Shown: positions 17,235 through 26,484, counted from the first letter of the stretch. The stretch: 64,000 nucleotides of DNA from Arcobacter lacus (GCF_003063295.1 NZ_MUXF01000001.1:346587-410586), one strand, 5' to 3'. Numbers and translations: made by a program. The notes: generated by a model not told the origin, from the letters alone.

Positions 17235-17264
17235 TTCGCTTTTATATAAAAAAAGAGGAATTTT

Positions 17265-17804
17265 ATGTTAGAAGTTTTAATTTTGGCATTTGCTCTATCT
17301 ATGGATGCATTTGCCGTTTCTATTGGGCTTGGAATAAAAAATAAAGCCTGTTTAAAAACACTTGCTTTAAAAGCTGGTTTGTTTTTTGGTATTTTTCAAG
17401 CACTTATGCCATTTTTAGGCTTTTTAGGTGGAATTGGATTAAGAGAGTATATTCAAGGATACGATAAAATCGTAGCATTTGTCTTACTTCTTGCTATTGG
17501 TGGAAAGATGATTTATGAAGCATTTAATGAAAATGTAGAAGAAGAGATAAGTCAAATCACAAATAAAATTTTATTAACTTTAGCAATTGCAACAAGTCTT
17601 GATGCTATGGCTGCTGGATATAGTCTTCACTTATTTAATCTAAATATTTATTTATCACTATTTGTTATTGGGTTTACAACATTTATTATTAGCTATATTG
17701 GGGTTTATGTCGGAAGCCGTGGCGGTGAAAAATATGAAACAAAAGCTGAAATTTTAGGTGGAGTTGTTTTAATATTAATAGGTCTTAAAATTTTACTTTT
17801 TTAA
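17265..17804 (+). CDS. mntP: Manganese efflux pump MntP
   Basis: 179 residues with six predicted membrane helices. The two half-repeats carry acidic motifs typical of MntP/YebN: SMDAFAVSIGLG near residue 12 and TSLDAMAAGYS near residue 110. The protein exports Mn(II) to relieve manganese excess. AGAGGAA gives a ribosome site before the ATG. The last 12 bp overlap the end of the convergent AraC-family gene. Its place among iron-uptake genes makes physiological sense, since iron and manganese levels are balanced together. Confidence 0.92.
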   Translation: MLEVLILAFALSMDAFAVSIGLGIKNKACLKTLALKAGLFFGIFQALMPFLGFLGGIGLREYIQGYDKIVAFVLLLAIGGKMIYEAFNENVEEEISQITNKILLTLAIATSLDAMAAGYSLHLFNLNIYLSLFVIGFTTFIISYIGVYVGSRGGEKYETKAEILGGVVLILIGLKILLF

Positions 17805-18719
17805 AATATCTTTAGGTCGTATTTTAAACTCTTTATAAAAAGCATTAGTGAAATTATTTGCAAACTTATAACCAACTTGCAAAGCTATTTCATTGATGTT
17901 GTATTCACCGCTTTGAAGCATATTTTTTGCAAGGTTCATTTTATGAGATACTAAAAGTTGATAAGGAGAAGTTTTATACATTTGTTTAAAACCTCTTTTC
18001 AATTTTACCTCACTTAAATGAACCATTTTTGCTAAGCCAACAATCGATGGTGGATTTTGTATATTATCCAATAATATCTCTTTTGCTTTTAAAATTGCCC
18101 TTTTATCATAATCATTTAAAGTTATAATATCTTCATTATTCTGTAACTTTGAAATTTCTAAAGATAATAACTCAAAAATTTTACCTTGTTTGTATATGTT
18201 AGCTAACTCACCAACAAGACTGCAATTTAATATATCATTTAATAAAAATTGAGATTGAATAGAAGTCAAATTAAAATCTAATAGTTGTAAGTTTTGTTTC
18301 TTAAAAAAATATTTTTCAACTAAACTTTTCTGAAAATTTCTTCTTAAAAAACTTTCATTTAAAATAAATCTAACTTGATTTATCTGTTTATCTTTAAACT
18401 CTCTAAAACCTTGTGTATTTTCAAACAATGATATTGTTGTAAATCCCTCTTTAAAAGGTAAAACTTTTTTATCACTATTTATATAAGTTGTATTTCCTTT
18501 GAGTGATATAGTAATTACAAATTTTCTCTCTTCTTGTTTTGCTTCTAAAAAGATAGGTTTTTCTATATTATAGTTTGTTTTTAAAAATAAAAGCCCCTCT
18601 TGTATATGTATTTTTTCCATATAATCAGTTCCTATTTCAAAAGGAAAACTATTTTTTATGATGTTTTTTTCACAATTATAATTTGAACTAATCAAATCTT
18701 TTAAATAAAATTTAGTCAT
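17793..18719 (-). CDS. AraC-family regulator (PchR-like)
   Basis: 308 residues. The C-terminal 100 residues hold the two helix-turn-helix units of AraC/XylS proteins (PSIVGLAKMVHLSEVKLKRG, then INEIALQVGYKFANNFTNAF). The N-terminal 200 residues are a divergent ligand-binding domain. AraC members of the PchR/YbtA type are activated by a ferric siderophore and switch on the matching receptor. The gene is divergent from a TonB receptor operon across a 113-bp gap that contains a Fur-like box. That makes it the likely ligand-specific activator of the operon. Confidence 0.88.
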   Translation of the reverse strand: MTKFYLKDLISSNYNCEKNIIKNSFPFEIGTDYMEKIHIQEGLLFLKTNYNIEKPIFLEAKQEERKFVITISLKGNTTYINSDKKVLPFKEGFTTISLFENTQGFREFKDKQINQVRFILNESFLRRNFQKSLVEKYFFKKQNLQLLDFNLTSIQSQFLLNDILNCSLVGELANIYKQGKIFELLSLEISKLQNNEDIITLNDYDKRAILKAKEILLDNIQNPPSIVGLAKMVHLSEVKLKRGFKQMYKTSPYQLLVSHKMNLAKNMLQSGEYNINEIALQVGYKFANNFTNAFYKEFKIRPKDILKK

Positions 18720-18761
18720 TTTTACCTTTTCGAATAGAAATAAAACCTTTTAGAATATTTT

Positions 18762-18795
18762 TGATATTGACTATCACTTTTTTGAAGTATATACT
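18762..18795 (+). promoter_or_regulatory. Receptor-operon promoter overlapped by a Fur-like box
   Basis: TTGACT (18767-18772), 17 bp, TATACT (18790-18795): a near-consensus sigma70 promoter. TGATATTGACTATCA (18762-18776) matches the 7-1-7 Fur box TGATAAT-N-ATTATCA at 12 of 14 positions and lies over the -35. Iron repression by Fur is inferred. Confidence 0.65.
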
Positions 18796-18832
18796 AGAGC
18801 AAATAAATTTTATATTAAAGGAGATATATCTT

Positions 18833-20830
18833 ATGTTTAAATCAAAAACTATTAATCTCTCTTTTTTAGCTTTTATATTATTGACAAATAACCTAATAGC
18901 AAAAGAAGAAACTACAACTTTAGAAGCAATCACTGTAACAGCTCAAAAACAAGAAGAAAATGTACAAAAAGTGCCTATTTCTGTCTCTGTTTTTGATGAA
19001 ATGTCAATAGAAGATAAATCTATTGATAGTTTGGAAGATATTGCAAAATATACTCCCAACTTGATGCTTTATAATACTGGACAAGAAGGCTTAATAGTTC
19101 CTTCTATTAGAGGAATAAGTGGAAATGTTTTATCTTATTCAACTCCTGTTGGGCTGTATGTTGATGGAGTTCCTACTACTAGTGCTTTTGGTTTTGATGA
19201 TTCGTTAGGAGATATTGAAAGAATAGAAGTTTTAAGAGGACCACAAGGAACTTTATATGGTAAAAATAGCGAAGCAGGAGTTATAAATATCATAACAAAA
19301 CAACCAAATAATGAAACAAAAGGAAAAATCTTCTCAACAATAGGTAATGAAGGAAGAAAAGATATTGGATTAAATGTAAGTGGTCCAATAATAAAAGATA
19401 AATTTTATGTAGGAGTAGCTTATAAACATCAAGAAAAAGATGGTTTTATAAAAAACAATCTTACAAATGAATATGTAAATGACAAAAAAAGTGATTATGG
19501 AAAACTCATTTTAAGAGCCACTCCAACAGATAATTTAGATGTATCACTAATATCTTCAATACATAAAGAAGACAATGGTGACCATAATTGGGTGAGTTCA
19601 ACAAACAATAAAAACGAAGTTAATTCAAATTTAAAAGGAAGCTCTACTCCCAAAGATACAACTTTTGCTTTAAATGTAAATTATAATATCGATGAAAACT
19701 CTAAAATAAAATCAATAACTACGAAAAAAGAGTATAAAGATAAAGCTGTTGCTGATGCAGATTTTAGTCCTTTAACTTTAAGACATATTTACAAAAACAA
19801 TGAATTAAATACAATCTCTCAAGAGTTTAGATATGAAACTATTTTAAATAAAACTCAAATTTTGTCTGGAATTTATTTAGATAAAAAAGATGATGATTTA
19901 CATACTAAAATAGTAACTCCATTAAATCCAACAGGATTTGCAAATCCACAAGATATGAACTCAAAAAGTATAGGAGTTTTTACAAATATTATTCATCCAT
20001 TAAATGAAGATTGGACTTTAAATGCAGGAATTAGATATGACAAAGAAAAAAAAGAGATACAAGTTAAAAACACAACTATTGATTTAGAAAATAGTTATAA
20101 CAGCATTTCTCCAAAAATTGGAATCCAATACAATATAAATGAAAATCAAATGAGCTATTTCACAATAGCTAAAGGTTATAGAAGTGGTGGATTTAATCCT
20201 TATGCTCCCTCAAATAAACAAGCTTACGATGAAGAAAAACTAATTTCTTATGAACTTGGATATAAAGGAATGTTTTTTGATAATCGTTTAAAATTTAACA
20301 CAAATATCTACTATATGGATATAAAAGATATGCAAGTGGAAGAAGCTCCAATAGCAGGAACAATTTATATGGTAAATGCTGCAACTGCAACTTCAAAAGG
20401 TTTTGAAATGGAGTTGGAAGGAGTAATTAGTGATGAATTAACTATGTTTGCAAGTGTAGGAGTAAATCAAACTACATTTGATAAATTTGAAGATTTAGCT
20501 GGTGATTATAGTGGAAATTATAATCCACTTGCTCCTAAATATAACTTCAATATTGGATCTTTATACAGAGCAAATAATGGTTTATATGCAAGAGCCGATT
20601 TTAATGGATATGGAAAAACATATTTTGACAAAACAAATACAAACTCACAAAAAGCTTATAGTTTAGTTGATACAAAAATTGGTTATGAAGCAGATGATTT
20701 TGATATATATTTTTATGTAGATAATTTATTTGATAAAAATTATGATGCAATTGGTGCATATTTTAGTGGAACAACAACTCTTGTAAGAGAAGAACGAGAG
20801 TTTGGTATCAAATTAGCATATAGATTTTAG
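18833..20830 (+). CDS. TonB-dependent siderophore receptor (AraC-linked)
   Basis: About 665 residues, started at the ATG at 18833 where AAAGGAGA lies about 10 nt upstream and a signal peptide (FLAFILLTNNLIA) follows. A TonB box (LEAITVTAQK), a plug domain with the characteristic IERIEVLRGPQGTLYGKN motif, and a barrel ending LAYRF are visible. The sequence resembles FyuA/pesticin-type and related siderophore receptors. The gene heads a tight operon: a methyltransferase follows after 9 bp and an MFS carrier after 3 bp. A PchR-like activator is divergent. Uptake of a ferric siderophore, possibly made by another species, is the best reading. Confidence 0.92.
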   Translation: MFKSKTINLSFLAFILLTNNLIAKEETTTLEAITVTAQKQEENVQKVPISVSVFDEMSIEDKSIDSLEDIAKYTPNLMLYNTGQEGLIVPSIRGISGNVLSYSTPVGLYVDGVPTTSAFGFDDSLGDIERIEVLRGPQGTLYGKNSEAGVINIITKQPNNETKGKIFSTIGNEGRKDIGLNVSGPIIKDKFYVGVAYKHQEKDGFIKNNLTNEYVNDKKSDYGKLILRATPTDNLDVSLISSIHKEDNGDHNWVSSTNNKNEVNSNLKGSSTPKDTTFALNVNYNIDENSKIKSITTKKEYKDKAVADADFSPLTLRHIYKNNELNTISQEFRYETILNKTQILSGIYLDKKDDDLHTKIVTPLNPTGFANPQDMNSKSIGVFTNIIHPLNEDWTLNAGIRYDKEKKEIQVKNTTIDLENSYNSISPKIGIQYNINENQMSYFTIAKGYRSGGFNPYAPSNKQAYDEEKLISYELGYKGMFFDNRLKFNTNIYYMDIKDMQVEEAPIAGTIYMVNAATATSKGFEMELEGVISDELTMFASVGVNQTTFDKFEDLAGDYSGNYNPLAPKYNFNIGSLYRANNGLYARADFNGYGKTYFDKTNTNSQKAYSLVDTKIGYEADDFDIYFYVDNLFDKNYDAIGAYFSGTTTLVREEREFGIKLAYRF

Positions 20831-20839
20831 AGGTTAAAA

Positions 20840-21829
20840 ATGCAAAATATAAACAACTATTTATCACTACTGTTAGCTCAACAAAAAACCGAGATTTTAG
20901 AACTAGCTTTAGAGTTAAAAATCTTTAAATTAATAGAAGAGAATATAAATACGATTTTTATAATCTCTTCAAAAATAAACATAAATGAACATAAAACAAA
21001 AATATTATTGGATAGTTTAGTTTTTATGGAACTTTTGGACATAAATCAAGATAAATATCTCAATACAAAATTTGCTAAAGAATCGTTTATTTATGGAACT
21101 TCTTCATATTGTGGTGATGTTTTTTTACATAGAAAACAGCTAGCTGAAAATGGTAAAAAAATGATGAAATCAATATTTGAAGAAAAAAAAGAGTTAGAAG
21201 ATATGAAAACTGCAAAACTTTGGGCAAATGCTTCAAAAAAGTTTTTAAAACAAGAACAAAAAAATCTAATCGCTCCAATGGCAGTTGATATTATAAAAAA
21301 TTTAAAAGAGTTTTCTAGCTTAAATAACATGTTAGATCTTGGTTGTGCTTCTGGAGTTATTGGTTTAGAAATTACAAAAAATCATCCAAATATAAAAACA
21401 ACTTTATTTGATTATGAAGAGGTTACAAACATAACAAAAGAACATATAAATGAGTATAACTTACAAAATAGAGTTTTTGTTTTAAGTGGAGATATTGAAA
21501 AAAATGACATTGGAAAAAATTATGATTTAATTTGGTGTAGTAATATTTTCTATTTCTTTAAAAATAAAAAAGAGGTAATAAAAAAAATTTATGATGCTTT
21601 AAATCCAAACGGTATATTAGTAAGTTGTCATGTTGAAATCGATACAAAAAATAGTCTTGATGAAAATAGTTTTTTTTACTTTTTATCTTTAAATTTACAA
21701 GGTAAAAATATCTTAAAACCTATGGAATTATCTGATATATTTGAAGAAGTTGGATTTAAATCAATAAATTCATACACAACATATAAAACACCTATGACAC
21801 CGAGTCAAATCCATATTTGTAAGAAGTAA
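20840..21829 (+). CDS. SAM-dependent methyltransferase in the siderophore-uptake operon
   Basis: 329 residues with the layout of plant/bacterial O-methyltransferases of the methyltransf_2 type. A helical winged-helix-like dimerisation domain (about 1-95) precedes a Rossmann SAM domain with motif I LDLGCASGVIGLE near residue 168, an acidic residue after strand 2 (LFDYEE) and YDLIWCSNIFYFF. No biosynthetic genes are close, so it is not part of a complete siderophore assembly line. Sitting between receptor and inner-membrane carrier, it may methylate the imported chelator or its metal-release product. The substrate is unknown. Confidence 0.82.
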   Translation: MQNINNYLSLLLAQQKTEILELALELKIFKLIEENINTIFIISSKININEHKTKILLDSLVFMELLDINQDKYLNTKFAKESFIYGTSSYCGDVFLHRKQLAENGKKMMKSIFEEKKELEDMKTAKLWANASKKFLKQEQKNLIAPMAVDIIKNLKEFSSLNNMLDLGCASGVIGLEITKNHPNIKTTLFDYEEVTNITKEHINEYNLQNRVFVLSGDIEKNDIGKNYDLIWCSNIFYFFKNKKEVIKKIYDALNPNGILVSCHVEIDTKNSLDENSFFYFLSLNLQGKNILKPMELSDIFEEVGFKSINSYTTYKTPMTPSQIHICKK

Positions 21830-21832
21830 ATT

Positions 21833-23008
21833 ATGAATCAACTAACTAAAAAAAATATTCTGTTTTCAATTTTATTTACAGCAATTTTAACTCCTATGAT
21901 TTTTTTTGTCATGGGACTTCCTATGATTTTACAAATAAAAGGTTTTGATGCATCATTAATTGGAATTTTTCAATTAGCAGGTTTACCGATGATATTTAAG
22001 TTTTTAATGTCTCCACCAATAGATAAAATAGTATTTGAAAAAAAACACTATAAGAAATGGACATTTTATATAGGAATATTATATATTTTACTTCTAATTA
22101 TAATTAGTTTTTTATCTTTAGAAAATAGCATTTATTCTGTTTTTATAGCTATTTTGATAACTGCATTTATTTCAACTTTTATGGATATTCCACTTAATGC
22201 TTTGGCTATAAAAACTTTCACAAAAGAGCAAAGTTTAAGTGCAGGAAGTTATAAAATAAGTGCTTATAGTATGGCATCACTATTAGGTGGAGGAATCTTT
22301 TTACTTGTTTTTAATCATCTTGGTTGGAACTTAACTTTTATTTTAATGGCTCTTTTGGTTCTATTTTCATTATTTGCTTTGTATTTTATAGAAGAAAATG
22401 ATGAAATAATATATGTAGAAAAAATCTCTTCAAAAAATATAATCACTTTTTTCAAACAAAAAGATATTGGTATTTGGATTTTTATTTTAAGTTTTTATTT
22501 TGTCTCAATAAGTGCTCTTTGGGTATTTATGAAACCATATTTGATTCACAAAGGTGTAAAACCAGATGATGTAGCTATTTGGGTTGGAATTTATGGAAGT
22601 TTCATAGCTATTTTAGGTGGAGCTTTAAGTAACTATATTGGGAAGAAGTTTTCAAAAAAGAATCTACTTATTATTTTTATGTTTTTTAATATTTTTAGTA
22701 CAAGCCTTTTGATTTTTATTGAACAGTATAATCTAACATTTTATTATCTAATCATAAGTGTTACTTTTATAGCTTTAGCCATTGCTTTATCATCAGCTAT
22801 AATTTTTTCTATGATTATGGATTATTCAAGAAAAGAATCACGAGCTATTGATTATTCAGTTCAATCAAGTATTTTTTCATTTACTAGAATAATTTCTGCT
22901 GTAATCGCAGGAATAATTGTTTCCAATTTTGGTTTTGACAAAATGTTTATTTTTGAACTATTTTGTTTAATTTTAGTCACTTTTGTTATCTATAAAAAGT
23001 ATATTTAG
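21833..23008 (+). CDS. MFS transporter, siderophore importer-like (RhtX/FptX type)
   Basis: 391 residues with about twelve hydrophobic helices. The N-terminal PMIFFVMGLPMILQIKGFDA and the LAGLPMIFKFLMSPPID segment resemble AmpG and RhtX/FptX, MFS carriers that take siderophores such as rhizobactin or pyochelin across the inner membrane as single polypeptides. It is the last gene of the receptor-methyltransferase-MFS operon, 3 bp after the methyltransferase. No ABC transporter for siderophores is present here, which fits an FptX-like uptake route. AmpG-like muropeptide transport is the main alternative. Confidence 0.8.
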   Translation: MNQLTKKNILFSILFTAILTPMIFFVMGLPMILQIKGFDASLIGIFQLAGLPMIFKFLMSPPIDKIVFEKKHYKKWTFYIGILYILLLIIISFLSLENSIYSVFIAILITAFISTFMDIPLNALAIKTFTKEQSLSAGSYKISAYSMASLLGGGIFLLVFNHLGWNLTFILMALLVLFSLFALYFIEENDEIIYVEKISSKNIITFFKQKDIGIWIFILSFYFVSISALWVFMKPYLIHKGVKPDDVAIWVGIYGSFIAILGGALSNYIGKKFSKKNLLIIFMFFNIFSTSLLIFIEQYNLTFYYLIISVTFIALAIALSSAIIFSMIMDYSRKESRAIDYSVQSSIFSFTRIISAVIAGIIVSNFGFDKMFIFELFCLILVTFVIYKKYI

Positions 23009-23022
23009 TAGTTGTATTAACT

Positions 23023-23075
23023 TTTAACTAAGTTGCATTTAGTAATATTTCATTCAATTTTGCAATTTAGTCGCA
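23023..23075 (+). promoter_or_regulatory. Paired palindromic operator and promoter of the DUF1624 gene
   Basis: TTTAACTAAGTTGCA (23023-23037) and TGCAATTTAGTCGCA (23061-23075), degenerate copies of TGCAACTNAGTTGCA. A TAATAT (23043-23048) lies between them, starting 13 bp after the first centre, exactly as at the other two sites. It closely resembles the stretch at 24299. Confidence 0.65.
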
Positions 23076-23092
23076 TTTAAAGGTCAAAAAAT

Positions 23093-24256
23093 ATGAATAC
23101 TACTTCAACAACACAACAACTAAATCAAAGACTCTTTTCGATAGATATTCTAAGAGGTTTTGTAATGGTTATTATGATACTTGATCATGTAAGAGAAACT
23201 TTTTTCCTTCATTATCAGATGAGTGATCCTATGGATATTACATCAACAGATACTATTTTAATTATTTGTAGATTTTTAGCACATATTTGTGCCCCTACTT
23301 TTATATTTTTAACTGGACTTTCTGCATATTTATATATGCAAAAAGTTCAAAGTAAAAAAGAAACTTCTTGGTTTTTATTTACAAGAGGATTATTTTTAAT
23401 CTTTTTAGAATTAACTTTTGTAAATTTCGCTTGGACATTTGAGTTCCCGATGGAAAAACTATATTTACAAGTAATCTGGGCTATTGGATTTAGTATGATT
23501 TTTCTTTCAGTATTGATTTATCTTCCAAAAAAGATTCTTTTTATTCTTGCTATTATAATCATCTTTGGACACAATTTATTAGATTCTGTACATTTTGAAA
23601 AAGATTCTATTTTTTATATACCTTGGGCAGTTTTACATGAAAGAACTTGGATAGAGTTTTCACAAGATTTTAAAGTTAGAACTTCGTATCCTATTTTACC
23701 TTGGATTGGTGTAATATCTCTTGGCTTTATAGCAGGAGAGTGGTTTAATAAAAATATAAATTTCCAAACAAGAAAAAACTATCTTCTAAAAACTACTCTT
23801 ATTTTATTATCTAGTTTTATTGTGATTAGGTTTATAAATGTTTATGGAGATACACCATATATAAATTATGCCTCTATTTCAAATACTATTTTAAGTTTTT
23901 TTAATATTACAAAATATCCTCCATCACTACTTTTTATTTTACTTACTTTAGGAATTTGTACTTTTTTACTTATGCTTTTTGAGAAATATCAAAACTTAAA
24001 ATCAATTTCATGGTTAAAAAATTTTGGTGCAGCTCCTATGTTTTTTTATCTTCTTCATTTGTATTTTTTAAAATTTTTATATCTTAGTGCAGTTGCAATT
24101 TATGGTTTAAATCAAGGTCTATATTTTGGGTTTTCTCATACATGGCAAATGCCTTTATTATCGATTCTTTTTGCATTTATTTTATATTTTCCTACTAAAT
24201 GGTATGCAAATTTAAAACAAAAAAGAAGAGATATAAAATGGTTAAAATATCTATAA
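23093..24256 (+). CDS. DUF1624/HGSNAT-like multispanning membrane protein
   Basis: 387 residues with about ten to eleven membrane helices. The N-terminal FSIDILRGFVMVIMILDHVRE is the signature of the DUF1624/heparan-alpha-glucosaminide N-acetyltransferase-like family (quoted to 20 residues: FSIDILRGFVMVIMILDHVR). A conserved Asp-His pair follows in helix 1, and AHICAPTFIFLTGLSAYLY is helix 2. Relatives transfer acyl groups across a membrane, but bacterial substrates are mostly unknown. The gene has its own paired-palindrome operator shared with two TonB receptor genes, so it is co-regulated with metal or nutrient uptake. A role in modifying a surface or imported compound is inference. Confidence 0.75.
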   Translation: MNTTSTTQQLNQRLFSIDILRGFVMVIMILDHVRETFFLHYQMSDPMDITSTDTILIICRFLAHICAPTFIFLTGLSAYLYMQKVQSKKETSWFLFTRGLFLIFLELTFVNFAWTFEFPMEKLYLQVIWAIGFSMIFLSVLIYLPKKILFILAIIIIFGHNLLDSVHFEKDSIFYIPWAVLHERTWIEFSQDFKVRTSYPILPWIGVISLGFIAGEWFNKNINFQTRKNYLLKTTLILLSSFIVIRFINVYGDTPYINYASISNTILSFFNITKYPPSLLFILLTLGICTFLLMLFEKYQNLKSISWLKNFGAAPMFFYLLHLYFLKFLYLSAVAIYGLNQGLYFGFSHTWQMPLLSILFAFILYFPTKWYANLKQKRRDIKWLKYL

Positions 24257-24298
24257 ATAAATCTTATATGAGCTAAACTTAACAAATTTTTCTTAAGT

Positions 24299-24352
24299 TG
24301 CGACTAAGTTGCACTAAGTAATATTCTACTTTTATTTTGCAACTTAGTTGCT
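24299..24352 (+). promoter_or_regulatory. Paired palindromic operator and promoter of the third receptor gene
   Basis: TGCGACTAAGTTGCA (24299-24313) and TGCAACTTAGTTGCT (24338-24352), each one base from a perfect 7-1-7 palindrome. TAATAT at 24319-24324 again begins 13 bp after the first centre. Confidence 0.75.
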
Positions 24353-24378
24353 TTTTATACTTAAGGAAAACAGATAAA

Positions 24379-26484
24379 ATGAAACCTATAAAAAATACAA
24401 TTACTTATTCAATTTGCTTATCGATAAGTTTGCTATCACAAACTTTTGCTCAAGAGACAACAGTTTTAGATGAGATAAAAGTCTCAACTGAAAATAGCAA
24501 TTATTCAACACAAAATGATAACTACTACAAAACAAAATCACAATCAGCGACAAAAACTGATACTCCTATTAGAGAAACTCCTCAATCAGTACAAGTTGTT
24601 TCAAATGAGATTATCAAAGAACTTAATGCAGTTAAAATAGAAGATGTTTTAGATTATACAAGTGGTGTATCAAGACAAAATAACTTTGCTGGTATGTGGG
24701 ATAATTTTTCGATTAGAGGATTTGCAGGAAACGAAAATACTGGAATGAGTTTACTAAAAAATGGTTTTGCAGATAATCGTGGATATAACGCTCCAAGAGA
24801 TACAGCAAATATTGAAAGTATAGAGTTTTTAAAAGGACCATCAGGTTCTTTATATGGAAATAGTGAGCCAGGAGGAACTATAAATATTGTAACAAAAGAG
24901 CCAAAGTTTACAAAAGAACATTCAATTAAAGCTGATGTAGGAAGTTATGATTTTTATAGAATGGCTTTAGATTCTACAGCTCCTATAAATGATAATTTAG
25001 CTTATAGATTAAATGTAGCTACAGAAAAAAAAGGAAGTTTTAGAGATCATATTGAAAGTCAAAGATATGTTGTTGCTCCATCTTTACTTTATTCTATCAA
25101 TGACGATACTTTTGTATCTTATATGGGAGAATTTATTGAACAAAAAGCTCCATTTGATAGAGGAATTGCTTTAATAGATGGAAAAAATGTAATGAATCCT
25201 AAAAATTTTCTTGGTAATCCAGATGATGGTGATGTAACACTTAAAAATCAAACTCATCAACTAAAACTAGAACACTATTTTTCTGATAGTTGGAGCAGTA
25301 GAATGGGAGTTGCATATAAAAATAATAGCTTAAAAGGTTTTGGTTCAGAAGTTACTCCAGCAACAAAAATAACAACAGATAGCATAAATCTTCGTACAAG
25401 ATATAGAAATTATACTTCAGATGATATTCAATTTCAAGCTGATTTACAAAATGTTACTGATATAAAAGATGCTACAAATACTCTTTTATTTGGAGTAGAA
25501 ACATATCGTTTTGAACAAGATTCAATACTTTACACTAACAAAGATACAGTAAGAGTTGATAATATTCGTTCAAATCCTACTTATACAGTTTTAAAAACTG
25601 GATTAGGAAGTCTAAGCACAGACAAATATGAAGAGCAAAAAGGAATAGCTTTATTTGTTCAAGATGAAGTAGCTTATAAAGACTTTAGATTTCTTACGGG
25701 ACTTAGATATGATGAAGTTAGAATGGATAATGTAAATCATCTTGATAGTAGCTCTGTAAAACAAAATGATTATGCAGTTTCTCCAAGAGTTGGAATTACA
25801 TACCTAATAGATGATATGTGGTCTGTTTATACAACATCTGGAACATCATTTAGACCAAATACAGGAACAGACATAGATGGAAAAACATTTGAATCTGAAA
25901 GAAGTGTATCAATAGAAACTGGTTTAAAATTTGAATCCGAAGATAAAAAAACTGGTGGAACTTTATCTTTTTACCAAATTGAGAAAAAAAATGTATTAGC
26001 AAAAGACCCAAATGATGACTCATATTTTATTGCAACAGGAAAAGTTAAAAGTAAAGGTATAGAGTTTGATTTTAATGGAAAAATCACAGACAATATTAAA
26101 GCAAATTTCAACTATACATATACAGATGCAAAAGTTGTAGAAGATTCTACTTATGAAGGAAATGAACTTTTAAATATTCCAAAACACACTTCAAGTGTTC
26201 TTTTAATGTGGGAAGATTCATTGTCTCTAAATAGCTCTTATGGTATAGGAACTGGTGTAACTTATGTTGGTAGAAAAGCAGGAAATGTAAATAATGATTT
26301 TTATTTACCAGATTATACAACAGCAAAAATCGTTTCTTACTATAAAGTAAATAAAGAGTTAAATTTTAGTTTAAACATTGATAATTTATTTGATAAAGAG
26401 TATATCGCAAGTAGTTATGATGTATCTTGGCTTACAGTTGGTAATCCACGAACTGCAACATTAAGTATGACTTATAAATTTTAG
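24379..26484 (+). CDS. TonB-dependent siderophore receptor (FhuA/FoxA type)
   Basis: About 701 residues, started at the ATG at 24379 (AAGGA about 11 nt upstream). A signal peptide (ICLSISLLSQTFAQ) is followed by a TonB box (TTVLDEIKVS) and a plug typical of ferric-hydroxamate and FpvA-like receptors: RETPQSVQVVSNEII, then IESIEFLKGPSGSLYGNSEP with GGTINIVTKEP. The barrel ends in SMTYKF. It shares the TTVLDEI box with the receptor at 15154 and the same operator type, which argues for related ligands or a common regulator. trpS begins 39 bp later with its own promoter. Confidence 0.93.
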   Translation: MKPIKNTITYSICLSISLLSQTFAQETTVLDEIKVSTENSNYSTQNDNYYKTKSQSATKTDTPIRETPQSVQVVSNEIIKELNAVKIEDVLDYTSGVSRQNNFAGMWDNFSIRGFAGNENTGMSLLKNGFADNRGYNAPRDTANIESIEFLKGPSGSLYGNSEPGGTINIVTKEPKFTKEHSIKADVGSYDFYRMALDSTAPINDNLAYRLNVATEKKGSFRDHIESQRYVVAPSLLYSINDDTFVSYMGEFIEQKAPFDRGIALIDGKNVMNPKNFLGNPDDGDVTLKNQTHQLKLEHYFSDSWSSRMGVAYKNNSLKGFGSEVTPATKITTDSINLRTRYRNYTSDDIQFQADLQNVTDIKDATNTLLFGVETYRFEQDSILYTNKDTVRVDNIRSNPTYTVLKTGLGSLSTDKYEEQKGIALFVQDEVAYKDFRFLTGLRYDEVRMDNVNHLDSSSVKQNDYAVSPRVGITYLIDDMWSVYTTSGTSFRPNTGTDIDGKTFESERSVSIETGLKFESEDKKTGGTLSFYQIEKKNVLAKDPNDDSYFIATGKVKSKGIEFDFNGKITDNIKANFNYTYTDAKVVEDSTYEGNELLNIPKHTSSVLLMWEDSLSLNSSYGIGTGVTYVGRKAGNVNNDFYLPDYTTAKIVSYYKVNKELNFSLNIDNLFDKEYIASSYDVSWLTVGNPRTATLSMTYKF

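Noticed and set aside
17182..17264. Possible manganese riboswitch (yybP-ykoY) before mntP
   Set aside because: The implied leader is only about 24 nt and shows none of the conserved riboswitch core.
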